In this document: positions 24,668 to 35,530 of the stretch, piece after piece | Layout: each line of letters opens with the position of its first letter | Numbering within the stretch: the first letter of the stretch is position 1 | Assembly: GCA_019055375.1 (NCBI GenBank) | Contig: JAHQIW010007234.1 | Span: 372,001-436,000, forward strand | Direction of reading: 5' to 3' | Source of the DNA: Parelaphostrongylus tenuis | Lineage: Eukaryota; Nematoda; Chromadorea; Rhabditida; Metastrongylidae | Length of the DNA: 64,000 nucleotides | Notes under the pieces: model-generated | The model's input: the letters and a program-made list of their open reading frames with translations, nothing else | Told to the model about the DNA's origin: nothing | The model's database searches: none | Position numbers and translations under genes: made by a program

Positions 24668-27600
24668 CCGATTTCTCCGTCGTTTAAAAACGGTGCCTTG
24701 CCTCACTCGATTCCGAAGAAACAGCCGTACTCAGTTGGAAGTAGTGACATGATGACGAGCCAGGCTTCCGATGGAACTACAAACAATGGAAATGCTCAGT
24801 ATCATGACACAGCCAAGGTAAACAAGTAGATAAAATTTCAATACAAAAGTGTGGGGAAAAAAGCGAATGAGATAGCCATCCATCAGTCTGGACTGAGTGG
24901 TGTCAGATGAGCAGTGTGGAGAGGTGCTGATGCTTTTACTAGAATGATGTGCTATTGCAATTGCAATGACACTGCACATAAAATGGGCATAAAATCAAAG
25001 AAGTCCGAGTTCTTTGCTCATTTTTCACCTCAGAGACCTTGACAAGCTGCTCCTAGTCGAACTAAATGTTTCTTATATGGTGCCACTTCCAGCGGCATTC
25101 ATACTAGGACCTCCGTCCACTATAGATTCCTATGACAGCCGTCCATTTTCTGACAAGGTGAAAACATGTTTTGAGCCTTTTATGAGGTTTGGTACGGCAC
25201 TTATGTAGTATTAGACAGCTTTGACACCATGTTATCAGATGTTTTTGAGCGAGGTCTACAAATTGAATGAAAAGGTATGATTCGTCTTACCTGCCACAAG
25301 CTCGACTGATGGTGAATGCAATGTCACGAGATTTTATCAAGATTTGTTACACGGCGTCGATTTCTTTGGATGTATGGTATGACTTCCTTGCGAGGGATCG
25401 GCTAAACGAAGGGCACCGTTACTGAAGAACCTGGAAAGGCGAGACAGCAGCTGTCTACCACTGTATAAGTGCCGTACCACACCTCACAAAGGGCTCAAAA
25501 CATCTTATCACATTTTCAGATTATTTTTGTTTTTGAGCGAGGTCTATAAAAGCAGTCGAATGAAGAGGTATCATCCATTTTCGATTGTGTTGACACAACA
25601 ACTGTTTTTGTTATTTCATTACAATTAATACTATTTGGTATTCCTTTGCATAATTTTTGAAGACAACTGGCTAATATCGATGTAACCACGTTTTGTTCTA
25701 CTTATGAATGATATAGTGGTGTAGGGAGTCAGTTCGTAATTATACAGAAGCCTGCTCTTGGCGAAACTTGAAGTAATCACTTCAGAATAGGCTTAAATTT
25801 ATTTCTCTATGAGAAAAGTCAGCAAGTCTGGTTGCTTCTTGAGCTCCATACACGATTACTAAATATGGCATCATAGTTCCCCACTCTAATTATTAAGACT
25901 GTTTACCCAAATGTTGAGCTGTGGATAGTCAGAACAATTGAGAATTGTGCAAACTACCAAACCCCGAGAAAGGCCAATGAGGATTGATCTGAACTGATCA
26001 CCTTTGAAGATGGTGAGGATGTTTGAGCGTTAGCACATTTTATAGTTCATCCAGCATATTCTCTATGCTGTTCTATCTTTTGCATTACGTGCAAATATTT
26101 GTCCTTCTTAAACCGTGGCAGTAAGTGATGAACTAAATGTCTACGTAGATAGAGTACGCTTGTTATAGGAACTCTCGATTTGACTTCTAGTCGTTATGCG
26201 ACACCTTACTGCTACAGAAACACAACACGCGACATGCATCGAGTACAATACATGCATTACGGAAATAATGGCCACTTTTGTCTGCTCATTTATGTTATGT
26301 TGAGGCGGACCTTTTCGATTATCCGAAGACAAATGAATATTCGACCCAATAAGCAGTAACCAAAAAGTTTCTGTTGAGCTTTATCAACTGCAATAGAAAC
26401 AAATAAACTTTACACATCTTTGCTTTCTAGTCACTAGTTCTCGTGTTTTATTAACTCAACTTTCATCTTGAGGTCACAAACTGTATTTTCCAACATTCTT
26501 TGGCGTAAAATTCGTATCGAGACGGTGACTTTCTTGTGTTAAAAGTTGAAAGTGTATAAAGTACTTTAAATAGGTTATTAGTGTTGTTTAGCTGTAGCTT
26601 GCAACTGACTTCATCCTCCATTTTATCATTTCGAAGAAATTGAGTGGACTGCAGAATACATTAGGAATTTTAGTTTATCAATCGTGTACGAATGAAACAT
26701 AAAGCGTATAACTGGGAATTCTTCGAGCAAAAGCGGACGACCATAACAATCAGATTGCTAATAAATCAGTGCGACTTCTTCGGAAATCTTTACTGATCTC
26801 GAGTACATTACACAAACTCTTGAAACATTGTTCGAAGAATTAATTTTTGTTCATTTGCAAGTATGTCCAAAAAGGTGAAATTTGAATATCTTCTGAGCTG
26901 TGGTAGATTCTTGCTAGTGAGATTGTAAACCATAAAGCAACTACAAGGTACGTAAGTTTGAAATATCTTTCAATTTAATCTGAAATACAGACAGTGTCAA
27001 TATCAGGATGCATCATCGTGAAAGTTGAGAAAATGAAGGAGGCTAGGTGTTTGTAGCAGTTCGACAACAGATAGCGCTAAGGAAGTGACTGTCACTCGCC
27101 TGCTGGAAAACTGTTTTGACTATTAGTGTAAGAATAGTTCTGTGATGATTAGCAAGAACAGCAGATACGATTGGCTAAACCAGTTTGAAACATAATTACA
27201 AGTTTTTTTTTCGGTATTTATGAAAAGACATCGATACCTTCTTCTGACTCTCAGTCTTTAATCGCAAATGGTCGGTTATACAAACTTCTTCTTGGATTAA
27301 CGAAATTGAAAAAAATCGGATAAATGTGGGATAGAAGGTACCTCACAAAATTTCTCGATAAGTAATTCATTGTGTCACTTTTTGGAAGATCAATGTTTCA
27401 GTTGCGAATTTCTCTTCGATTGCTCACTATGATGGCGTTAGCGACTGGTGTCTCCAGCATCATGAGCCTTCAATTCTTTCTTCAAGTTAGCTGGAGCACT
27501 ATGATCAGGAAATATGTCACATTGAAGGAGTTCTATGTTCGTTATGGTACTAACAATTATAAAGAAGAGATTATAGAAAGAAAAGATGATTATTAGAGTA

Positions 27601-30014
27601 TGAAAATTAAATCGGTCAGCTTGTCAGATGTGGAATGAAAATCCACCGCAGAAATATAGAGTCTATTCAAAGTCAAAAAAGATGAACGCAGCATCGACGG
27701 CAAAACTGCAACTGAAGATCTTTACAGCAAACGATCAGTGATGTCGGTGAAACACTCGATATTGTGGTGCTGGTGTGTTCTAGCTCGGCGTTCTTTGTCA
27801 CGCTTCTGCAACTTTTCTTCGTGCTTAAGCTGCAAAAATCCAAAAACGCTCGCACTATAGTGTAAGTTCATCATGGCTAAAATTTGACTGTGCTACGCAC
27901 AAATTTCGGCCCACAATAATCTCTAATATAGGCCCTCTAAAGGCATTTCCTATCCTTCAATTCCTCTTAGATCTTTTCTCATTTCGTGAATTGAGGAATA
28001 GAAAGATTATTTAAAAAATTCACTACGCTGCATCTTTAGTGATCGATAACTACTAATCAAATGCTGATTTCAATGCGATAACCAAATGCGCTGTGATCCA
28101 TTGTCCTTTAAGGAGTTTACGTGTCGTACATATACTGATCTCGTAAGGAAACATCGTAGTTCAAAAATATCTTGAATAAGTTGTGTGGAAGGTGTAGAAC
28201 AATACTAATTCCAAATAGTTGGACTGAAAGATACAACATACTTAAGGTCAAGCAAGAAGTTCTGGGAATTTTTTGGAAGTTTCATAGTTGTGCGCGAACT
28301 AACAACAATAACTATTCTTCAGAGTATAGATTACCAATGTCCATGATCTTTTTGCCATCGCTCTGCAAGATCACGGATCTGCTCAAACTATTCTTTTGGG
28401 TCGGGTCTAAGTCAAAAACTCTTGACATACTTTCTAAACTTCATTAAATAATCCAAATCGACGACCATTCAAAAAGTATTACATTGATCGAAAGTTGCCA
28501 TAATCGGTTAAAGCTCATGCTGATCCTGGCGAGGCTTCTTGTGGACAAAGTCAAATCGGTACAACTTGATGGCAACGGTTCGCTGCGAAACACCAAACTC
28601 TTTAGCTAAATCACGAGTGCTCGATGAGGGCTCAGCTTCCAAAGTGGTTTGCAAGTCACCCTTATAGAAGACAGATGACCGGCCAGAACGAAGCATGTAT
28701 TCGAGATCAGAACTGCCATTTTTGAATCGTTTGAGCAATCTGCCTACAGTCGATTTTGTCGCCGTCGCCGTATGAGCACCTTCACCCTCATTAACTCATC
28801 GACGGCTTTTGGAATTGGTAAACCTCTTTCCCAGAAATGGCGCATCAACACACTCAAATCATAATGTTGAATAGGCATTTTGGAGCTAAAATAAATGAAC
28901 TACATGAATATACATGAAAGTATCACTGAAAAACGGCACAAAATGTCAAAAAATCAAACTTTCAGAAAATTCCCAGAAGTTTTTGCTCAAGCTCATAAAA
29001 ATGTGAAATAAATAGTTCAGCGCTAGACACAAAGCCTAAAAATTTCAGCGCGGTTGATTATTTGGAACGAACCAGTGTAATGAGACTGATCACCTACTCA
29101 TTTTGGTTTCTGGCTGTTATGCTGCTGATGGCAGGTGAGCAGTATCTATAGCGATTTTCTTGTACACTTTAGTCGAATTCGAATATCCCAAGTAGCCTGA
29201 GCTTAGATATGAAGACATGTGTCCTCCTAGGGTCCAAATGCTGCCTAAGTTAGATGTTTCACGCTGTCGTTTTTCAAATTTAGGGCAAATTTAAACTTCC
29301 CCATATATGTACAGGCAAGCTGAATATGGAATGTCTGCTTTCCCTTAAAGATCTGAATTTCGCTATCATTCTGCGCCATTTCTGCGATTTTCACAGAGAG
29401 GAACTTTTAATGTCTACAATAGTCACATTGATAGAAGCCTAGTAATGAAAATTTCTACACTATATAGCGGTAATCTTTGAATGGTTGCATGGGTCGTTCT
29501 CTCTTCTCTCTCTTCTCTTCCTCCTCTCTCTCTCCCTCCTCTCTCTCTCCTACCTCTCTCTCTCTGTCTCTCTCTCTCTGGCGCCATATCCACGATCATA
29601 ATTCGCCCCTCTGGCAAATCAAACGACCTTTTAGAGTCACCATAATTCTTTTCCGTATATTTCACACAATATCACAATGTGATGACAACTTATATAATGG
29701 AGAATGAATGGAGAGAGAACTTATGTATCGTCATATTTTTGATTTTGAATTCAGTCCACGGAAAATGGATTTTAAGACTTTTTTCATGAAATCTTTCCAT
29801 TTTAACTTAACTGTTTGTTTTAACAGCCGTTCTACTGCTCTGTGCCATGAATCCACAACGCGGAGCGATTTCGAAAGCAATCGGTTTACCCCTAGGCGTA
29901 ATCGCAATGGGATTCTGCGCACTCGTCACATTGAAGTCGATTCGCTTCTGGAGTAGATCCACTCGTATACCACCCACTGTTGACAATTACAAGAACTTCT
30001 CAACTCTCGTGTGA
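24668..30014 (+). CDS. Four-transmembrane protein, family not identified (MARVEL-like layout)
   Basis: Six exons join in phase: 24668-24825, 25034-25157, 27402-27485, 27728-27861, 29076-29134, 29827-30014. They give about 248 aa from the first exon found; a true start may lie upstream, or trans-splicing at the TTGAAATTCAG acceptor could make Met-28 or Met-29 (SSDMM) the start. Seen: a polar N-terminus rich in S, N and K, then four hydrophobic segments (LLTMMALATGVSSIM; DIVVLVCSSSAFFVTLLQLF; TYSFWFLAVMLLMAAVLLL; IGLPLGVIAMGFCALVTL), basic residues after TM2 (KLQKSKNAR), and a cytosolic-type tail ending NYKNFSTLV. This layout fits MARVEL or other tetraspan membrane proteins; no signature motif fixes the family. 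A shorter form skipping exon 2 is possible with the GTAAAC donor at 24818. A mariner end abuts exon 5. AATAAA is at 30628. Confidence 0.7.
25158..25516. mobile_element. MITE M1 with about 65-base inverted repeats
   Basis: The left arm at 25158-25222 (TGTTTTGAGCC, TTTGGTACGGCACTTAT, TTAGACAGCT) is the near-perfect reverse complement of 25449-25515 (AGCTGTCTACC, ATAAGTGCCGTACCACACC, GGCTCAAAACATC). The interior has no coding frame. Downstream of each arm is a TTTTTGAGCGAGGTCTA block (25233, 25527). It starts exactly at the exon 2 donor of the four-TM gene, so the GTGAAA donor may be provided by the MITE. Confidence 0.7.
28505..29078 (-). mobile_element. mariner 5' end with transposase N-terminus (in four-TM gene intron 4)
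   Basis: On the minus strand an ATG near 28876 opens MPIQHYDLSVLMRHFWERGL. A stop follows, then KRFKNGSSDLEYMLRSGRSS, the helix-turn-helix STRDLAKEFGVSQRTVAIKL, and FDFVHKKPRQDQHEL, where the element is truncated. Between the ATG and the right edge lies an untranslated part, ending in the putative terminal repeat CACTGGTTCGTTCCAAATAA followed by TA. The catalytic domain is missing. It is antisense to the host gene. Confidence 0.75.
29499..29581. repeat. (TC)n / polypyrimidine microsatellite
   Basis: About 80 bases of TCTCTCTC with CCTCC interruptions on the plus strand. The frames it opens on both strands (SLSLSL or RERERE) are artefacts. It lies in intron 5 of the four-TM gene, away from the acceptor. 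Confidence 0.9.
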
Positions 30015-31029
30015 AGGAGCTAATTGTGGAAGAGTTTTGTGATGATCCATTCACATCCCCTCGTTCTGCTACATGATTGAATGTGCCTTTTTGGCGGTGC
30101 TGTAAGGTCTGAAAACATCATCATCTCCTTTCCTGCCACAACCATCATCATCGTTAACATCATCAAAGACTCTGTCATATCGTTCTAGTCATTGATCTCA
30201 TTACTGCGTACTTTTGATGGAAAAACTGACTACGTGCGAGCTTAGGACTTCTATTCGCCTAGTGTCCTTTGCTGACTTCTATTTTCTAGCAAAACCATAG
30301 TTCATCAGTGTATCGTCGTATCGATCGAGTTTCGCCATTTTCTTGTAGTATTCAAGAATTGTATGTCCGTTCGAATACTCAATATCAGTTTGATCATTTT
30401 GTTCATGACGTTGGCATGCCATTATACGGCGACACCGCGATTTGTCTTCACAACGTTTTCTTCTCTCAGATAATTTTTTTCTTATAATTGCACTTTTATG
30501 GTTGTTTTCCATTGAGCAATGAATTGATCATGTTTGAAATTTCAGAGAGTGCAGTTCCTACTTCCGATTCACGTTATAAGGCTCACGTCACTGATAATAA
30601 GATGTAATGTGCAAAATATTTCTGTATAATAAATTTTGTTAATGAATTTTACGGCATCTCTATAATGCTCAATCTTAAAAGATCGCCTACTTCAGTCTTT
30701 CAGCTTAAATGGAATAAGGGTTCTGCATAGTGTAAGAAAAAGTAAAAAAGAAAACTTGTAGCAATAGGAAGCAAAGATTTTTCAAATTGCTCCAACATAC
30801 CGTATTTCACTGTTCGAGATACCACTATACGCTTATGAATAGCATGTGTTGAGTCGGTGAGTTAAGGCTGCATTTGTACCTTTGAATTTACTCATATTTT
30901 TTCGAGTCTATACGCAATATGCACAAAAGTGCTGAAAACATAAAATATTAGCTCCTTTCATATGTTTTGACACTAGAGTAATATACACCACATATGTTAA
31001 CCAGAAGTAATTCAAATTACTTAACAACT

Positions 31030-31440
31030 CTATTCGAAGTATGCGCCATCAGTCTGAACACATTTCTGCCATATCTCAGGCAAGAAATTCAACACCGCCT
31101 CAAGCAGAATTTGCTGCACACCAAATTTGTCCATACTACCTGCATTATGGCCGCTCAGTGAAGTCTTTATCGCAGTTTGCTGCTATACGAGTACAGACAG
31201 TTATCCAGAACACTATCCGTACAAATGCTCAAGGATTTATGCCCAGGGGAGCACAATTTGGTTCTTTTTTGGGTTTCGCGTCGGGAAGACCAATACGAAA
31301 GACCAGCTACGCTCCAGTGATCCAGGCAAAATTGATCGATGCTGTGCTCATCGTCTTTTGAGACCAGACCAGGCCTGTGGATTATTGTCCAGAATTCCTG
31401 TGTATTGTCCAGAATTCTCCATTCGACCGCTTTTTATAGA
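31030..31440 (-). mobile_element. Tc1/mariner-type transposase C-terminal relic
   Basis: The minus strand encodes KFGVQQILLEAVLNFLPE then IWQKCVQTDGAYFE and a stop. This resembles the usual Tc1/mariner ending (an RWxKCIxxxGDYFE-type tail). The preceding sequence is broken in all frames. Next to it at about 31427-31470 is a GACCTCGCTCGAAACATAAC block shared with the M1 flanks. The assignment rests on the tail motif only. Confidence 0.4.
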
Positions 31441-32489
31441 CCTCGCTCGAAACATAACAATCTGATAAGGATGTAACATGTTTTGCTATAAACATATGTC
31501 ATATCCTTGTTGTCCAGAACGTTTATCGACGGCGTCCGAACTCGATTTACGAATGCATATTTCCGATTGAACCGTTCGAAAATAGAGAATATGGAAGCAC
31601 AATACGTTCCACTTAGCAGTTTGAAGCCCTTTCGCCTTTGATATTCGCGATAACATGAACTTACGCCAGTGCTTGCGTTGCCATAAACAATAAGGCTTTT
31701 CGATTCTGTGTAACTAGTACTTATATTATTATATTAGTACGTACTGGCACTATTATTATCCACTAGTTCTATTGATATCTACTGGTATTATTATGGTATA
31801 TAGTAGTATTGCGAACTGTTATATAGAACCTCATCAGTGCAAGCAGAGTTCATCAAAAATTATTTACCTTTTCTAATAAAATACAACTTTTCTACTCTGG
31901 CAGCGTTCAACAGCAGCCATGAAGAAGACAACGTCCTCATAAATAAAACAAGTGCTGGGTTCCGTACAATATTCAGGCTAATATTAATAGCAAGTAAAAG
32001 AAAATTAGCTGTCACGAACAAAGCCTACGCATACGTATTTTCCATTAAATATCTCCCATGTGTAAATAGAAAATATGGTAGGACTGCAAGTAAAATTGTT
32101 GCGCTTTTAGTGCTAAGTCAGCAGTATTCAGAAATTGACTTTAGATCTTTAAAAAACTGACTTTCGCTCAACGTTGATATGGATAATCAGAGATCTTTCC
32201 TACCTTTATTTTCTCAGCACATCACTGAGGAAAAGACACTCGAACTTTTCTTGTAGAAGAAAATTTGAGTCTGAAGAGATTCTCTAATTGTCACGTTGCC
32301 AAGTAGAAACACTTTGATTTAGGGTTGCAATTTAGGGGAGAACGTTAGATTATGATTGAATGGTTTCATATTTTGTGTAGAAAAGAACTTTCAAAGACTT
32401 AGCACTGTAACTAAACAAATGATTCTTCTATTCCACTTTTTTCAAGATTTATGATTTGTCGTGAAAGCAATTTGATTTGGTGATTTCTC

Positions 32490-32800
32490 CCAAATGGTTT
32501 ACCGCCTCATCGTTGATGCAAGATGTTACTGGGTGCCGTACTGCGAAGTACAGCGGGCGCTTGAACGCCCCAGCAAAACCACCCAAGCTGAAAAGAGGTC
32601 AGCCATTTCCGCTCGGAAAGCTCAGCTAAGAGTAAACCGTGGCAGGAATGAACATCGTATTGATGCAACTAGTTGCAAGGTGGTAATCTCCATCTGATCC
32701 ACAAAAGCTGCCGGGTGCTTTGATGTAGTGACAACCCGAAGAAGCCTTGGCTAGGCTTACCTCGGTGCTTCAGGGAACAGAACAGCCAAACCAGCACATT
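32490..32800 (+). repeat. Dispersed repeat D1, copy 1
   Basis: It shares AAAGCTCAGCTAAGAGTAAA, GGCAGGAATG and TCTGATCCACAAAAGC, then AAGAAGCCTTGGCTAGGCTTACCTCGGTGCTTCAGG in pieces, with two inverted copies at 33360-33690 and 34165-34450. One frame is open through part of each copy (RKAQLRVN or WKAQLREN), so it may derive from a transposon coding or 3' region. Confidence 0.5.
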
Positions 32801-33174
32801 TTGATGTGATAGGGACCACAAAACTCGTAAAAGCATTCAATCGAAGCCCATTTGGTAATCAACTCAAGGGGTGGGGTGAGCGAAAAAGCAAAGTGCGCCA
32901 GTTTGAGCCTCTTTTCAACAATCTCTTGCAGTAACAACTAAACGCTTAGGCTTCATGATTGCGTAGAGAGTCGTCTCGACAAGAATTTCACTAAATACAT
33001 CAAGAAGACGAAATGCTCAGCCAGCAACCGAAGCCACACGTAAGATATTCGAAAGCCTTAGTGGAGGATGAAGGCGAGAAAACGAGTCGAATGCAAGAAG
33101 TGTTGGGATCTGCATAGCAAGTTGTGACCACGGGTCCTGGACAAAAAAGATAATATTAACAGTAATCTAGTGTC

Positions 33175-33330
33175 TTAAGGGGGGGGGGGCTGGTCAAGTG
33201 GTTGTGATGGCGCGGCGCGGAACTGATTTTCACCAGTCCCACCACTCAACAACGAACGCCCTATAGAACGTCACAGCCAAGCCATCCTCGAGACTGTAAG
33301 ATGTGCTCAACCTGAGACTTGGACGGATAG
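33175..33330 (+). repeat. SINE-like repeat, family S3
   Basis: After a G10 run it reads CTGGTCAAGTGGTTGTGATGG, then GAACTGATTTTCACCAGTCC, then AACGCCCTATAGAACGTCAC and TGTAAGATGTGCTCAACC. It matches 9150-9320 in order. Confidence 0.45.
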
Positions 33331-33359
33331 TCTTCATGATGGTGAGGGCTCCAACGTTT

Positions 33360-33690
33360 GAAAACTGTGCTAGTTTAGCTGATTTGTTTCCTGAAGTGTC
33401 GAGGTAAACTTAGCCGCGGCTTCCTCAAGTCGTCACCACATTAGAGCAGTCGCCAACCTTTGTGGATGAGAGGAAGATTACCACCATACGAGTAGTAGCT
33501 ACTAAGACGGCGGTCATCGTTAGTATAGTTCACTCTTAGCTGAGCTTTCCGGGTGGAAACGTCGGACTCATTCTCAGCATGACTGGCCCTACTGGGAGGT
33601 TGAACCTCCGCTGTACTTCGCTGTACAGTCCGACACTCAGGAACACCTCCCATTTACGACGACGCGGTAAACTATCTGGGAGCCGTTTAG
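33360..33690 (-). repeat. Dispersed repeat D1, copy 2
   Basis: On the minus strand it carries GAAAGCTCAGCTAAGAGTGA, the TCTCATCCACAAAGGTTGGC block and the GGAAGCCGCGGCTAAGTTTA block, in the same order as copy 1. It is opposite in orientation to copy 1 about 600 bases away. Confidence 0.5.
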
Positions 33691-34164
33691 TACTATTTTC
33701 CTGGATATATGGACGTCCGTCTTTACGAGTCGGCGCAGACTCGAGTGGATGTTTTGTTTCTTCGCTTTGCTGTTGTTTCCCGCTAATTGTTGGTTTACTT
33801 TGAGTGATGTAATGTTTGTGAGAGTCGTACCGCGATCGGGCGATCGCAGGTGCTAATATGACTGATTGACTTCAGTAGCAAACACGTCCGCCCATCATGA
33901 TGGTGGTCGTCCCAAAGAAAGGTCTCCTTTTTTTTTATGCCTACAGTTTTTTTTCTCGTAATGTCGTCTATCCTACATTCTAGATGATCAGCCTCTCCCT
34001 GTTTTGCCCTCTATCTAAATTTTCCTTGATCTTGAGTATGGGGTAGACTTTGATGATCTGAATCTTTGAAGTGTTGCGCAGATTCTCGATGTGGTTGCAC
34101 CATATCACCCTACATCTCTATTGTATGTATAATGGAGTGATGAGAAGGACTGACGAATTGCAAT

Positions 34165-34450
34165 GGTAGGTTCATGGTTTTGGGTCCATTTGCTGATCGG
34201 TGGCCTCCTTGTGGATCAGAGAGAGAGAATGCCACCTTGCGACTGATAGCGACTGACCAAAACGGCGGCCATTCCTGATACGGTTTTCTCTTAGCTGGGC
34301 TTTCCAGGTGGAAAGGTCGTACTCTTTCCCCGCTTGGGTGGTCCTGATAGGGGGTTGAACCCACCGCTGTCCCTCGCAGGCCAACACCCAGGAACATCTC
34401 CCATCCACGATGAGGAGATAAACCATCTGGGAGGGGACCAAATGAAGCGT
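34165..34450 (-). repeat. Dispersed repeat D1, copy 3
   Basis: The minus strand reads CAGATGGTTTATCTCCTCAT, GGGAGATGTTCCTGGGTGTT, GAAAGCCCAGCTAAGAGAAA, then CTCTGATCCACAAGGAGGCC. It is the best-preserved copy and keeps an 89-codon open frame, probably a relic. Confidence 0.5.
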
Positions 34451-34760
34451 TTAGAAGATAATCTAGAAGCAGCCAAGCGGCCGAGTGGGAAATCGGGCTC
34501 GCCGCCGGCTAGCCCCGCAGCAACACGCCGTAGGGGGTCGACCACCGACTCACCAACGGCCACGCCCTGCTGTGCCCTTGCGTGCGGTCGCGCCGCGTGT
34601 GGGCTTCCAGCTCGACGTGGACTAGTTGTCGTAGCGCGCCCCGTGGGTGGTCATCTGCAGAGTGGAGTTCGCCCCGACGGAGTCGTCATGGTCGAGCTGG
34701 GCAGCCGAAGTCCGTTCGGGCAGTCATTCAACAACAGCGTCTTCATTCTGCCTGCTATCG
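34440..34760. other. GC-rich block of unknown origin
   Basis: About 300 bases are clearly GC-richer than their surroundings (for example GGGCTCGCCGCCGGCTAGCC). A plus-strand frame stays open through it (34334-34783) and encodes a low-complexity P, R, A and G-rich sequence. It directly adjoins D1 copy 3, so it may be part of the same element. I see no splice structure and do not call a gene. Confidence 0.4.
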
Positions 34761-34904
34761 TCGTCGTCTTCATCGTCGGTTAGTTCCGTTTGTTTCTCTG
34801 AAGCGTGAAAAGACCGCCGAATTTGACGTCGAGGTGCGAAGGGTTGGCATTTTCCCGCTATCCCAGCCAATTTTCAGCTGCTTTGAAACAAGGCTATTCT
34901 CGCT

Positions 34905-35530
34905 TTCTTCCGGACTTTTAGTAGCCATTCGATAGCTTAAATCTTGGTGATTCCAATGCTGTAATTGGTTTCCCAAAAGATTCTCTTAGAACGGTGCAGC
35001 AGGGAAAATAGGATTCAATTTCGCACTCGGCGCTTTGTCGCGCGTATTTTCGTTATTTAACTGACGTTCCTTTTCCGTTTTGCTGATTTTTTCAGGCCCT
35101 GCATGTGAGAATTGTAGAAAAAGTATTGTTCTGTCGTCCTCTGGTTTGACGCCTTTATTTCCGTTTTATATTACCAAATAAACCCGCTATGAATCCTAAG
35201 CTATGACTTAGGATTGCGAAACATAGTTTTTTTTTCGATCATCTAGCGCTCTATGAAGACCATTTCAAAAACTAAATTTAGTTTCAAAATCACCAATATT
35301 TATGCTTCAAAATTAGTGTTAAAACTCTGCCAGAAGACCGTTCACAAACCCTAGCCGAGCCAAAATTGCGCTTCTAGTGTAAAACGTGGTCTTATTTTTG
35401 GCGCTATATCGCTCTAAGAAGGCCCTTTCAGAAAGTAAGTGCTATGTCAAAATCGCCGAGACTGAAGCTATCGAATGACTGCTAAAACCCTCAGCAGAAA
35501 CGGAAATGGCCTTTTCCCTAAAGGGATGAA
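34905..35530 (+). repeat. Satellite-like dispersed repeat R1, clearest array
   Basis: Two to three degenerate tandem units can be aligned by eye. AGCGCTCTATGAAGACCATTT at 35245 and GCTCTAAGAAGGCCCTTTC at 35411 are each followed by a TCAAAATC(A/G)CC core, and the second also by GAAGCTATCGAATGACTGC. The unit is about 130-160 bases. No coding potential or promoter motif is visible. Confidence 0.45.

Noticed and set aside
31837..32160. 107-codon plus-strand open frame
   Set aside because: AT-biased, no splice context, no family resemblance; likely chance.
34334..34783. 149-codon plus-strand frame
   Set aside because: Open only because D1 and the GC-rich block lack stops; low-complexity product.
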